Shown here: positions 1 to 5,938 of the stretch, piece after piece
Layout of the letters: every line of letters begins with the position of its first letter
Numbering within the stretch: the first letter of the stretch is position 1
From: an uncultured Lentisphaeria bacterium
GTDB lineage: Bacteria > Verrucomicrobiota > Lentisphaeria > Victivallales > UBA1829
Reading direction: 5' to 3'
Assembly: GCA_905211485.1 (NCBI GenBank)
Contig: CAJMAW010000165.1
Span: 1-6,011, forward strand
Length of the DNA: 6,011 nucleotides
Notes under the pieces: generated by a model
Told to the model about the DNA's origin: nothing
The model's database searches: none
What the model saw: only the letters and a program-made list of their open reading frames with translations
Made by a program: the position numbers and the translations under genes

Positions 1-3
1 AGC

Positions 4-24
4 ATGAGGGCTCCTCGCCCTCAT
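4..24. repeat. 8-bp inverted repeat at the left edge
   Basis: ATGAGGGC (4-11) and GCCCTCAT (17-24) form a perfect 8-bp stem with a 5-base loop. No T-run follows on the plus strand, and the minus-strand continuation is outside the window, so its function as terminator or RNA element cannot be decided. A smaller TGCA/TGCA inverted repeat (41-44 with 51-54) lies between it and the terminator. Confidence 0.6.
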
Positions 25-56
25 ACTCCTTGGCTCTCGCTGCATTCCCCTGCACC

Positions 57-86
57 CGGCAGGCATCCGCCTGCCGTATTTTTTTT
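57..86 (+). terminator. Plus-strand intrinsic terminator at the left edge
   Basis: CGGCAGGC (57-64) and GCCTGCCG (69-76) form a perfect 8-bp stem with a 4-base loop, followed on the plus strand by TA and eight T (79-86). That is a textbook intrinsic terminator for transcripts coming from the left. Its T-tract overlaps the stop codon of the convergent lipoprotein gene. Read on the minus strand the hairpin has A-tract before it but no T-tract after it, so it would not be an efficient terminator for the lipoprotein. Confidence 0.8.
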
Positions 87-828
87 ATTTTCCCTCTGTC
101 TGGAAATCAAAAATGGTGTCAGGGGAAGAGAGATTGGGTTCGACTTTCTGAAGCTTGAATGTCGTCATGGTCTTCCCGAATGTTGTGGAAACCTGACCGG
201 GGAAAACAACTCCGTCATAATTTCTGAAATCGGAAAAATCATCAGTCCACAGCTCATTCGGAAGATTCGGATCAGGCGCGCAAACACTGCGGATACAGTA
301 CCCCGTCTCACGGGAAATATACAGCGTAATCTGACGAACCGCATATCTCGTTTTCAAATGCAGGTTCAATTTATCACAGAGAATGTTATCTATATATTCC
401 AGCCCATCCGAAGAAACAGAATCAACGATCCTGTTCATATCCATCTTAGATTCATAAAGATACTGGAAGGATGCACGCATCGGGCCGTCGTAGACCAGCG
501 TAATTGGCTGATCCTCCGATTTTTCCCGGAGAACTCCGTTTTTCAGGCCATAGGCAAGAAACGGGACTTTTTCACCTTTGCGGAAAGTTTCAAACAACAG
601 CATCGAAGGTCGTTTGAATGTCATGACAAGCGTCACCCCTGATGCAGCATTCTCATAAGTCAGGCGCAATGATGAATATCCGGCAATTTTATTCCCGGGA
701 TCTTCCTTCTTTTGCAATGCAGTATAGATCGCTTCCGCCTGAGTGTCGCTAAAAATGCTCGTGCACGCCGAAAGAAAACACAGCACAGGGGACAAAAGCA
801 ATGAAACAACAACAGCTTTTTTCGTCAT
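85..828 (-). CDS. Putative outer-membrane lipoprotein, LolA/LolB-like fold
   Basis: A 247-residue protein with a lipoprotein signal peptide: MTKK, a hydrophobic core at 5-19, and lipobox LSAC with C22 as the acylated cysteine. The residue after it is threonine, not aspartate, which by the Lol rule would favour transfer to the outer membrane. The mature part has a repeated strand pattern: a LRLTYENAASGVTLVMTFKRP stretch near 54-74, a YDGPMRASFQYLYES segment (113-127), and a late FRNYDGVVFPGQVSTTF block (201-217) ending near PNLSSPDTIFDF. This resembles the unclosed beta-barrel of LolA/LolB and outer-membrane lipoprotein-sorting relatives, which bind lipids or lipoproteins. The resemblance is weak and the role unassigned. 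The gene starts 51 bases after the synthetase stop with GGAGG 10 bases before ATG, so it probably shares the transcript. A DUF4292/DUF2092-type protein is the main alternative. Confidence 0.85.
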   Translation of the reverse strand: MTKKAVVVSLLLSPVLCFLSACTSIFSDTQAEAIYTALQKKEDPGNKIAGYSSLRLTYENAASGVTLVMTFKRPSMLLFETFRKGEKVPFLAYGLKNGVLREKSEDQPITLVYDGPMRASFQYLYESKMDMNRIVDSVSSDGLEYIDNILCDKLNLHLKTRYAVRQITLYISRETGYCIRSVCAPDPNLPNELWTDDFSDFRNYDGVVFPGQVSTTFGKTMTTFKLQKVEPNLSSPDTIFDFQTEGK

Positions 829-838
829 AATTCAATAT

Positions 839-843
839 CCTCC
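839..843 (-). promoter_or_regulatory. Ribosome-binding site of the lipoprotein gene
   Basis: GGAGG on the minus strand, 10 bases before ATG 828, near-consensus. The 51-base gap between the synthetase stop and this gene also holds a run of seven T directly after the TGA stop (879-873), but no hairpin precedes it, so it does not look like an intrinsic terminator. Confidence 0.8.
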
Positions 844-879
844 GGATAAAATCGCAGTCTTGAAGAAAGAAGAAAAAAA

Positions 880-2214
880 TCAGATCCCGTATATCTCCCG
901 GTCCAGATAGGATTTGAGTTCAGAAATGGGGACTCGGACCTGTGCCATGGAATCTCGTTCACGAACTGTCACAGCATTGTCATTGAGCGTATCGAAATCC
1001 GCCGTCACGCAGAAAGGCGTCCCGATTTCGTCCTGTCTGCGATACCGTTTCCCGATATTGCCCGTCACATCCAGTTCCGTACGGTAGAAACGGCGGAGAT
1101 CTTTCTGAATTTCCGCCGCAGTGTCATTGAGTTTCTTGGAAAGAGGCATCACAGCCACCTGCACAGGAGCAATCCGGGACGGGAAACGGAGAACAATACG
1201 GACATCATCTTCCATGCCTTCCTTCTTCGTGGGAGCCTTGTCTTCCGCATAGGCATGGCAGAGTATTGCCAGAAGCGTCCGGTCAAGCCCCACAGAGGTC
1301 TCCACCACCGTCGGTGTGAAACGCTCGTTCCTTTCCTGATCAAAATATTCCAGATTCTCTTCAGAAAACTCCTGATGTCTGGAAAGATCCCAGGTCCCGC
1401 GGTGATGGACGCCTTCCAGTTCGCCCCAGCCGAACGGGAACTTGAATTCAATGTCAATCGCAGCCTTCGCATAATGCGCAAGTTTTTCATGCACATAAAT
1501 ATGGATCTCATCCTCACGGAATCCGAGAATCTCCCGGTAATAGCGGATGCGTTCCTCTTTCCAGTACTCAAACCACTTCATGGATTCTTCTTCCCGGCAG
1601 AAAAACTCCATCTCCATCTGCGTGAATTCACGGCAGCGGAAAGTGAACATCCTCGGCGTAATTTCGTTGCGGAAGGCTTTCCCGATCTGCGCAATCCCGA
1701 ACGGAAGCTGCTGACGGGTCGCCACACGGACAAGATTGAAGTCCACAAAGATCGGCTGGCAGGTCTCGGCCCTCAGATATGCAATGTGTTCTTCGTCAAA
1801 AACCGGCCCGACATACGTCTTCATCATCAGATTGAACTCCCGCGGAGGGGTCAGATTCTTCGAGCCGCAGTTCGTGCAGGTCGTCGGATCCGGCATCTGG
1901 TCCACACGGAAACGGGTTTTGCAGTCCCGGCAGTCGCACATGATGTCTCCGAAACGATCCACATGTCCGGAGGCCTTCCAGACTCGCGGATGACAGATCA
2001 CCGTGGAATCCAGCCCCACCACGTTGTTCCGTTTCTCAACCATCTCATTCCACCAGAGCTGCTCCACGGCTTTCTTCAGTGCCGCACCATAGGGTCCGTA
2101 ATCCCAGAATCCGTTGAACCCACCGTATATCTCGGAACTCTGAAAGACAAACCCCCTTCTTTTGCAGAGACTGACAACTTTTTCCATCAAATCGCCTTCA
2201 GCAGCTATCGCCAT
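880..2214 (-). CDS. glyQS: Glycyl-tRNA synthetase, single-chain (alpha2) class II type
   Basis: A 444-residue glycine--tRNA ligase (also named glyS), which charges tRNA-Gly with glycine in the cytoplasm using ATP. Residues count from ATG 2214. N-terminal VSLCKRRGFVFQSSEIYGG and WDYGPYG segments (about 14-42) are hallmarks of the homodimeric form. A cysteine cluster (C93, C95, C98, C113, C116) is followed by PREFNLMMKT. Class II motif 2 is at 181-205 (FRNEITPR ... REFTQMEMEFF) and motif 3 at 305-312 (ETSVGLDR). The anticodon-binding domain is about 348-437. The frame stays open upstream to an ATG at 2256. I prefer 2214 because AAGGTG lies 8 bases before it, the protein similarity starts there, and 2256 would fall only about 11 bases after the predicted transcription start with no ribosome-binding site. 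It has its own promoter. The leader of about 50 bases is too short for a T-box. It is probably co-transcribed with the lipoprotein gene that follows. Confidence 0.97.
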   Translation of the reverse strand: MAIAAEGDLMEKVVSLCKRRGFVFQSSEIYGGFNGFWDYGPYGAALKKAVEQLWWNEMVEKRNNVVGLDSTVICHPRVWKASGHVDRFGDIMCDCRDCKTRFRVDQMPDPTTCTNCGSKNLTPPREFNLMMKTYVGPVFDEEHIAYLRAETCQPIFVDFNLVRVATRQQLPFGIAQIGKAFRNEITPRMFTFRCREFTQMEMEFFCREEESMKWFEYWKEERIRYYREILGFREDEIHIYVHEKLAHYAKAAIDIEFKFPFGWGELEGVHHRGTWDLSRHQEFSEENLEYFDQERNERFTPTVVETSVGLDRTLLAILCHAYAEDKAPTKKEGMEDDVRIVLRFPSRIAPVQVAVMPLSKKLNDTAAEIQKDLRRFYRTELDVTGNIGKRYRRQDEIGTPFCVTADFDTLNDNAVTVRERDSMAQVRVPISELKSYLDREIYGI

Positions 2215-2222
2215 GACAAAAT

Positions 2223-2228
2223 CACCTT
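2223..2228 (-). promoter_or_regulatory. Ribosome-binding site deciding the synthetase start
   Basis: AAGGTG on the minus strand, 8 bases before ATG 2214. It is a good Shine-Dalgarno match and the main reason to prefer 2214 over the in-frame ATG at 2256, which has only a T-rich sequence before it. Confidence 0.8.
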
Positions 2229-2273
2229 TCAGAAATGATTGAAATAATCCATTCAAAAAAAGAAAAACTCTCT

Positions 2274-2302
2274 AATATAACATGGCGGCGCAGGAAATGC
2301 AA
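2274..2302 (-). promoter_or_regulatory. Sigma70-type promoter of the glycyl-tRNA synthetase gene
   Basis: Reading the minus strand, TTGCAT (2302-2297) is the -35 box and TATATT (2279-2274) the -10 box, separated by 17 bases, the ideal spacing. A TG one base before TATATT gives an extended -10. The predicted start is near 2267, leaving about 50 bases of leader before ATG 2214. It lies directly downstream of the kinase terminator, so the synthetase has its own expression. No operator-like repeat or T-box was seen. Confidence 0.75.
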
Positions 2303-2365
2303 CAATCATCGCGCAAGTATATGAAATAAGGAAAGGAAAAAAAGAAGAAAAAGAAAGGATCAAAG

Positions 2366-2408
2366 AAAAGGGGAACGGCCAGGCAGTGCCTGTCTTCCCT
2401 CCCCTTTT
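2366..2408 (-). terminator. Intrinsic terminator after the kinase gene
   Basis: An outer 9-bp perfect stem pairs AAAAGGGGA (2366-2374) with TCCCCTTTT (2400-2408), and an inner 5-bp stem pairs CAGGC (2380-2384) with GCCTG (2388-2392) around a 3-base loop. On the minus strand the hairpin ends in TTTTC with more pyrimidines following. The A/T flanks make it potentially bidirectional. It begins 24 bases after the kinase stop and separates the kinase from the synthetase unit. Confidence 0.82.
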
Positions 2409-2431
2409 TTCCTGTTCGCCCGGCTGTTTTT

Positions 2432-5400
2432 TTATTCCCAGTAGAGAACCAGGGGGAAACGGCGCGGATCCTGTTGAGAAATGCGTTCAAAATGGTCTTC
2501 CGCATCCCGGCGCGAAAAAACCACACCCTCGGAAGATCTGGCGGTGGAAACCCCGTTTCCGCTGGGAGAAAGATCCCTTCCGCGGATCCAGAATGCCGGA
2601 GTCAATTCTCCTGCAAGAGTCTGAAGCGGCACAGTCAGATCTTCCGCCGAAGGCAGTTTCGCCCCCAGCTTTTCCGCCGTTTTCACGGCGGCATCCCATG
2701 AAAAGGGCTGAGGAATCGCCAGATATCTTCTCCCTGAATAGGGCGCGGCATAAGATTTCAGCGCCTCAATGTTCCCGTTCCGGAACGCGTTCAGGATACC
2801 TATGCTATGCAGAAGCACACGGCAGGAACTCCGGGAGGGGTCCATTTCCTCCAGAAAGCTCTGGTTCGTGGAAAGAGGATCAAACAGAAACGCCTTCTCC
2901 GGCGGATTTGAAAACACCCCGCCGGTATCACGGATGGGACATCCCCAGGCGGAAAGTTCTTCCAGATGCAGCCCCGCAAGCGGAAGAAGCGATTCCACTT
3001 CGTTCCCGGAACAGTCCAGACTCCTGAGACTCTTCAGCGATGCCAGCGGATCCAGTTTCCGAATCTGGTTGAATGAAATTCCCAGACTCCGAAGCTGTCG
3101 GCATCCCGGAATCAGGAAAGCCAGATCCGTGATTTCATTGCCGTCCAGATACAGTTCACGCAGGTTTTCAAACGCCCCGAAATGCGGCGGGTCCGAAATC
3201 CCGTTGCCGCGGAGAGAAAGGATCTCCAGCTGATAGGAATTGAGCAGGGAGGAACAGTCTTGAAGACGGTTGAAATCCGCTTTCAGCACGGTCAGAGCAC
3301 CCCCGGATGGAAGATGCAGCCTTTCCAGAGCATTGCCGGAAAGATCCAGGGTCTTCAGCGTACGCATGCTTCCCGTCGCCTCCGCCTGTTTGAGCTGATT
3401 GCCGGAAAGGTTCAAATCTGTCAGGGGAAGCGATGAAAGAGCGCTCACATCCGTCAGACGGTTTTCACTCAAATCAAGAACGGTCACCGGAAGAGATGAG
3501 AGCGCATGAATGTCTTCCAGTCCGCAGCGGGAGAGTGTGAGCCGACGCAATGAATACAAGTCCCCGATCCCGTCCAGGACAATTCCCCCGCAGTCCCGGA
3601 AATCCGCCTCTTCCAGCGGAAGCCCGGATAGTCCGGAAAGCGGCGGCAGCGTCATGTTCCGGCAGCTCAGTTTCTTCAGGGGAAGTCCTTCCAGCGGTTT
3701 GAACGAACGGATTTCCCCGTCCCTGAGTTCCAGACTCTTCAGAGAAGAAAGGGCGGAAATACCTTCCGGGAGAGAGCTGGAAAGCCCGGAAAGGATCAGG
3801 CTCGATATCGGCAGGTCTTCCGGAAGAGTTCCCAATTTCCAGCCATGCACTTTCAGACAAATGCCGTCGGCATCGGAAAAAACTTCCAGTTCCGCCCCCG
3901 GGAGGGAATCCTCCAGGAATTTTTTCCAAGTATTTATATCTCCTGAGCATTTTTCCATTTCATCCGTCAGAATGCGTCCTTTTGCGGCGGCAAGTTTCCT
4001 GACGGGGTCCATTTCCGATTCTTCAACATCCTTGTAAAAATCTCTGGCATTGGCAAAATTTCCTTTCGCCAGCTGGATTCCGGCAAATTCCAGCAGATCC
4101 ACTTTCCTGGGAGGCCCGAGCACGTATATTTTCAGACTGCAGATCCGTAGTTCCGCATTCTCCACCTGATAGGAAAAACGGTAGCCGGCGGTTCCGGAAA
4201 AGAAGGTCCGGTCCTTGACGACGGAGAGTTTCTGTTCCCCGTTGAGAAAGAGGCTCAACTGAAAATTTCTGCTGTCCGGGGAAGTTTTCATGGAGAAGTC
4301 AAGCTGCAGTTCCTCCCCGTCGTCAGAGAACTGGAACGGGGCCTCCCCGAGAATCTGTCCAGTCCCAAGCTCACGGATCTGGAAAACGCTTTGCCGTTCC
4401 CCGCCGTTATAACGGATTTCATAGCTCTCTGAAGGAGAAGGTCCTTGAAAGGAAAGAAGAAAGGGGGTGAAAAGTCCGTTAAAAAGAGCTATTTTCGTCG
4501 AAACCCGGAAGTCGGACGGCGGCAGGGTGTCACGGTAGCGGATGCGTAACGGACGGTCGCTGCCGATGATGGCGCCGTCTGGACCGGGCATGACGGCAGT
4601 TGCCGCCGCGGCGGAGGGCAGAGGCGTACCGGAGAAATCTTCCAGAGACCAGCGCTCCAGAAGATAACTGTCTGAAAAATTCTCCTCAAAACTCAAGTTC
4701 CAGCTCCGGCCGAGTTCCGCCTGTTTTTCGCGGATGACGGACTGTTTATAATTGTCAAACGTCGTATTGATGCTGTCCAGCTCCGAATCCAGCAGATGCA
4801 GAAAAACTCGGAACATGCTGAAAACGATCACAATCAGAAGCAATGCCACCTGTATGAGACGCCGGTTTCTCCGCAGAAAGAGAAACAGCAGTGTCATCCA
4901 GTCCGCATTTTCCGCTTTCGTGGCAAAGCCTTTCTGGTACGCTTCAATATCAGCCTTCAGATCCGCGACACTCGCATAACGCTGATCCGGATTCCGGGCC
5001 ATCGCCTTGTAGGCGATGCATTCCAGCTGAATGGGAACTCCGCGCCCGCGGGGAGCCATTTTCCGGATGGAGCGGATATAGCCTTTCAGCGCATTGCGGA
5101 TGGTTTCTTCGGGAGTGCGCCCGTCCACGGGGACTTTGAAGGTCAGCATGGAATAGAGAATACCTCCCAGCGCATAAATGTCGGTCCGGTATCCGCGGCG
5201 GCTGTTTTTCCCCGCCGCCTGTTCCGGCGCCATGTAGGAGGGGGTGCCCTTGATGAGACCGTCCACAGTGAGGGCGGCAAGGGAGTCGCTGAATACCGGG
5301 GAGGAAGAGGCCGCGGCGACAGAGGACTTGGGAGAATCTCCGCTGTCGAAGGTATCCATTTCCTCATGCTGTTTGGCCAGGCCCCAGTCCAGGACCAGCA

Positions 5401-5932
5401 CTTCCCCGAAATCGCCGACCTGAACATTTTCCGGTTTCAAATCCAGATGGATGATCCCTTTGGAATGGGCAAAGGCAATGGCGTCACAAATCTTCAGAAA
5501 GATATCCAGAAGAAGGTTCAGAGTGTATTTCTTCTGATATTTCGCATTCCCGCGCGCAAGGCCTTCCAGAATTTCCGCAAGATCTTCTCCGCAGACATAT
5601 TTCATCGTGAAATAAGGAAGGTCGCAGTCCAGGGACATTTCATGAAGCGGAATGATGTTCGGATGTTCCAGCTGGGAGGTGATCCTCGCTTCGTTGCAGA
5701 AGCGCTCTCGGGCAATCAGATCTTCTTTCCGGTTCATGACCGCCAGCGCCACATCCCGCCCCGCCTCGGAATCATGCACCAGAAGAATGGTTTTCATCCC
5801 CCCCTGCCCGAGCGCCTGAAGGACTGTGTATTTCTCCGGCAGGGGAATGGTCTTGTACTTCGGGTCATGAGGATTGAAAACAACATCAACGTTCAAAGCA
5901 ACTTTCCGCGTTTTTTCGCGCATGGATTTCAT
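2432..5932 (-). CDS. Transmembrane Ser/Thr protein kinase with extracytoplasmic leucine-rich repeats
   Basis: A 1166-residue PknB/Hanks-type kinase likely to sit in the inner membrane and phosphorylate cytoplasmic proteins in response to an outside signal. Seen in order: kinase domain about 35-332 (catalytic D164, N169, metal-binding D182 in DWG, APE 235-237, D251 of helix F); hydrophobic helix 359-381 preceded by RRNRR, which fits a cytoplasmic N-terminus; jelly-roll/LamG-like beta region about 412-605; short TPR-like helices about 612-640; 14 leucine-rich repeats 709-1011; C-type-lectin-like tail about 1066-1166. The VAIK lysine is alanine (A64) and a lysine (K47) stands in the glycine loop. 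The start is ambiguous: ATG at 5932 has GGAG 11 bases upstream, while ATG at 5923 (M4) has GGAAG 9 bases upstream. The ligand and substrates cannot be read from the sequence. It is a separate unit from the downstream synthetase gene, with a terminator between. Certain as a gene and as a kinase fold; catalytic activity is inferred. Confidence 0.95.
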   Translation of the reverse strand: MKSMREKTRKVALNVDVVFNPHDPKYKTIPLPEKYTVLQALGQGGMKTILLVHDSEAGRDVALAVMNRKEDLIARERFCNEARITSQLEHPNIIPLHEMSLDCDLPYFTMKYVCGEDLAEILEGLARGNAKYQKKYTLNLLLDIFLKICDAIAFAHSKGIIHLDLKPENVQVGDFGEVLVLDWGLAKQHEEMDTFDSGDSPKSSVAAASSSPVFSDSLAALTVDGLIKGTPSYMAPEQAAGKNSRRGYRTDIYALGGILYSMLTFKVPVDGRTPEETIRNALKGYIRSIRKMAPRGRGVPIQLECIAYKAMARNPDQRYASVADLKADIEAYQKGFATKAENADWMTLLFLFLRRNRRLIQVALLLIVIVFSMFRVFLHLLDSELDSINTTFDNYKQSVIREKQAELGRSWNLSFEENFSDSYLLERWSLEDFSGTPLPSAAAATAVMPGPDGAIIGSDRPLRIRYRDTLPPSDFRVSTKIALFNGLFTPFLLSFQGPSPSESYEIRYNGGERQSVFQIRELGTGQILGEAPFQFSDDGEELQLDFSMKTSPDSRNFQLSLFLNGEQKLSVVKDRTFFSGTAGYRFSYQVENAELRICSLKIYVLGPPRKVDLLEFAGIQLAKGNFANARDFYKDVEESEMDPVRKLAAAKGRILTDEMEKCSGDINTWKKFLEDSLPGAELEVFSDADGICLKVHGWKLGTLPEDLPISSLILSGLSSSLPEGISALSSLKSLELRDGEIRSFKPLEGLPLKKLSCRNMTLPPLSGLSGLPLEEADFRDCGGIVLDGIGDLYSLRRLTLSRCGLEDIHALSSLPVTVLDLSENRLTDVSALSSLPLTDLNLSGNQLKQAEATGSMRTLKTLDLSGNALERLHLPSGGALTVLKADFNRLQDCSSLLNSYQLEILSLRGNGISDPPHFGAFENLRELYLDGNEITDLAFLIPGCRQLRSLGISFNQIRKLDPLASLKSLRSLDCSGNEVESLLPLAGLHLEELSAWGCPIRDTGGVFSNPPEKAFLFDPLSTNQSFLEEMDPSRSSCRVLLHSIGILNAFRNGNIEALKSYAAPYSGRRYLAIPQPFSWDAAVKTAEKLGAKLPSAEDLTVPLQTLAGELTPAFWIRGRDLSPSGNGVSTARSSEGVVFSRRDAEDHFERISQQDPRRFPLVLYWE
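2435..2737 (-). other. C-type-lectin-like C-terminal tail of the kinase
   Basis: Residues about 1066-1166 begin RRYLAIPQPFSWDAAVKTAEKLGAKLPS in outline: a YLAI strand (1070-1073), then SWDAAVKTAEKLGAKLPS (1078-1095). That is the 'y....~~sW.eA...c..lGg.L.t' opening of C-type-lectin-like domains. It continues to FWIRGRD (1114-1120) where such domains have W-I-G. The cysteines that normally bridge this fold are missing, and the end (LVLYWE) is short, so it is either a divergent, disulfide-free version or a related sugar-binding fold. Confidence 0.45.
2900..3808 (-). repeat. Fourteen tandem leucine-rich repeats in the kinase ectodomain
   Basis: Residues 709-1011 divide into 14 units of 21-23 residues, starting at 709, 731, 752, 773, 795, 816, 837, 859, 880, 902, 924, 947, 969 and 990. 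The clearest units follow LxxLxLSxNxLxxLxxLxxLP, for example LTDLNLSGNQL (837-847) and LRELYLDGNEI (924-934). This resembles internalin/SDS22-type repeats, which form a curved solenoid for protein or ligand binding. The first repeats (709-794) and the last (990-1011) are more degenerate and may cap the solenoid. At DNA level related units share motifs such as ttgccggaaag, consistent with internal duplication. Confidence 0.92.
4118..4699 (-). other. Jelly-roll/LamG-like beta domain of the kinase ectodomain
   Basis: Residues about 412-605 alternate short hydrophobic strands with polar turns. They begin with an ENFSD...LERW pattern and end with an LKIYVLGP segment, typical of concanavalin-like jelly-roll domains that open with 'F.D.f....W' and close with an exposed strand. 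Such domains often bind glycans or pack against other sensor domains. This assignment rests on pattern only; no ligand residues were identified. Confidence 0.5.
4790..4858 (-). other. Single transmembrane helix of the kinase
   Basis: Residues 359-381 form one strongly hydrophobic stretch rich in Leu, Ile, Val and Phe, flanked on the kinase side by RRNRR (354-358) and on the other side by acidic residues (DSELD, 382-386). By the positive-inside rule the kinase faces the cytoplasm, and the roughly 785 residues after the helix face the periplasm or outside. A single arginine (R375) lies inside the helix. Confidence 0.88.
4937..5830 (-). other. Kinase domain of the receptor kinase, with relocated lysine
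   Basis: Residues 35-332 of the 5932-start protein. The glycine loop reads LGQGGMKTILLV (41-52), with K47 where the third glycine usually is. Strand beta3 reads VALAVM (61-66), with A64 where the ATP-binding lysine belongs. The helix-C glutamate is probably E81. The catalytic loop is HLDLKPEN (162-169), with leucine replacing arginine, so it is a non-RD kinase. The metal-binding motif is DWG (182-184), 13 residues after N169, the usual spacing. An earlier DFG at 174-176 is too close to N169 and is a decoy. Between DWG and the GTPSYMAPE segment (229-237) is an expanded stretch, 185-228, rich in serine. The R318 region (NPDQRYAS) matches the helix H-I end of the fold. Apart from the lysine, all catalytic residues are present, which argues against a dead pseudokinase. 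Confidence 0.9.
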
Positions 5933-5937
5933 CTTCC
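5933..5937 (-). promoter_or_regulatory. Candidate ribosome-binding site of the kinase
   Basis: GGAAG on the minus strand abuts ATG 5932 but lies 9 bases before ATG 5923, which would make M4 the true start. A competing GGAG (5947-5944) lies 11 bases before ATG 5932. The difference is three residues and does not affect any domain. Confidence 0.5.
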
Positions 5938-5938
5938 G

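Noticed and set aside
4..642. Plus-strand open frame of 212 codons over the lipoprotein gene
   Set aside because: It runs through the terminator hairpin and T-tract at 57-86 and is antisense to a gene with a proper signal peptide and ribosome-binding site; no domain is seen.
1255..2238. Long plus-strand open frame of 327 codons
   Set aside because: It lies antisense to the clearly conserved glycyl-tRNA synthetase and its translation shows no recognisable domain; it is a shadow of the opposite strand.
2215..2256. N-terminal extension of the synthetase from ATG 2256
   Set aside because: No ribosome-binding site, it sits almost at the predicted transcription start, and family similarity begins only after ATG 2214.
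2215..2267. T-box riboswitch in the synthetase leader
   Set aside because: The predicted leader is only about 50 bases, far too short, and no T-box motif or specifier stem is visible.
3510..4037. Antisense frames inside the kinase LRR region
   Set aside because: Ser/Arg/Pro-rich translations typical of the reverse complement of Leu/Glu-rich coding sequence; no start signals.
5741..5809. Kinase as an inactive pseudokinase because the VAIK lysine is missing
   Set aside because: The catalytic aspartate, asparagine, metal aspartate, APE and helix-F aspartate are intact, and a lysine occupies the WNK position, so loss of activity is less likely than relocation.
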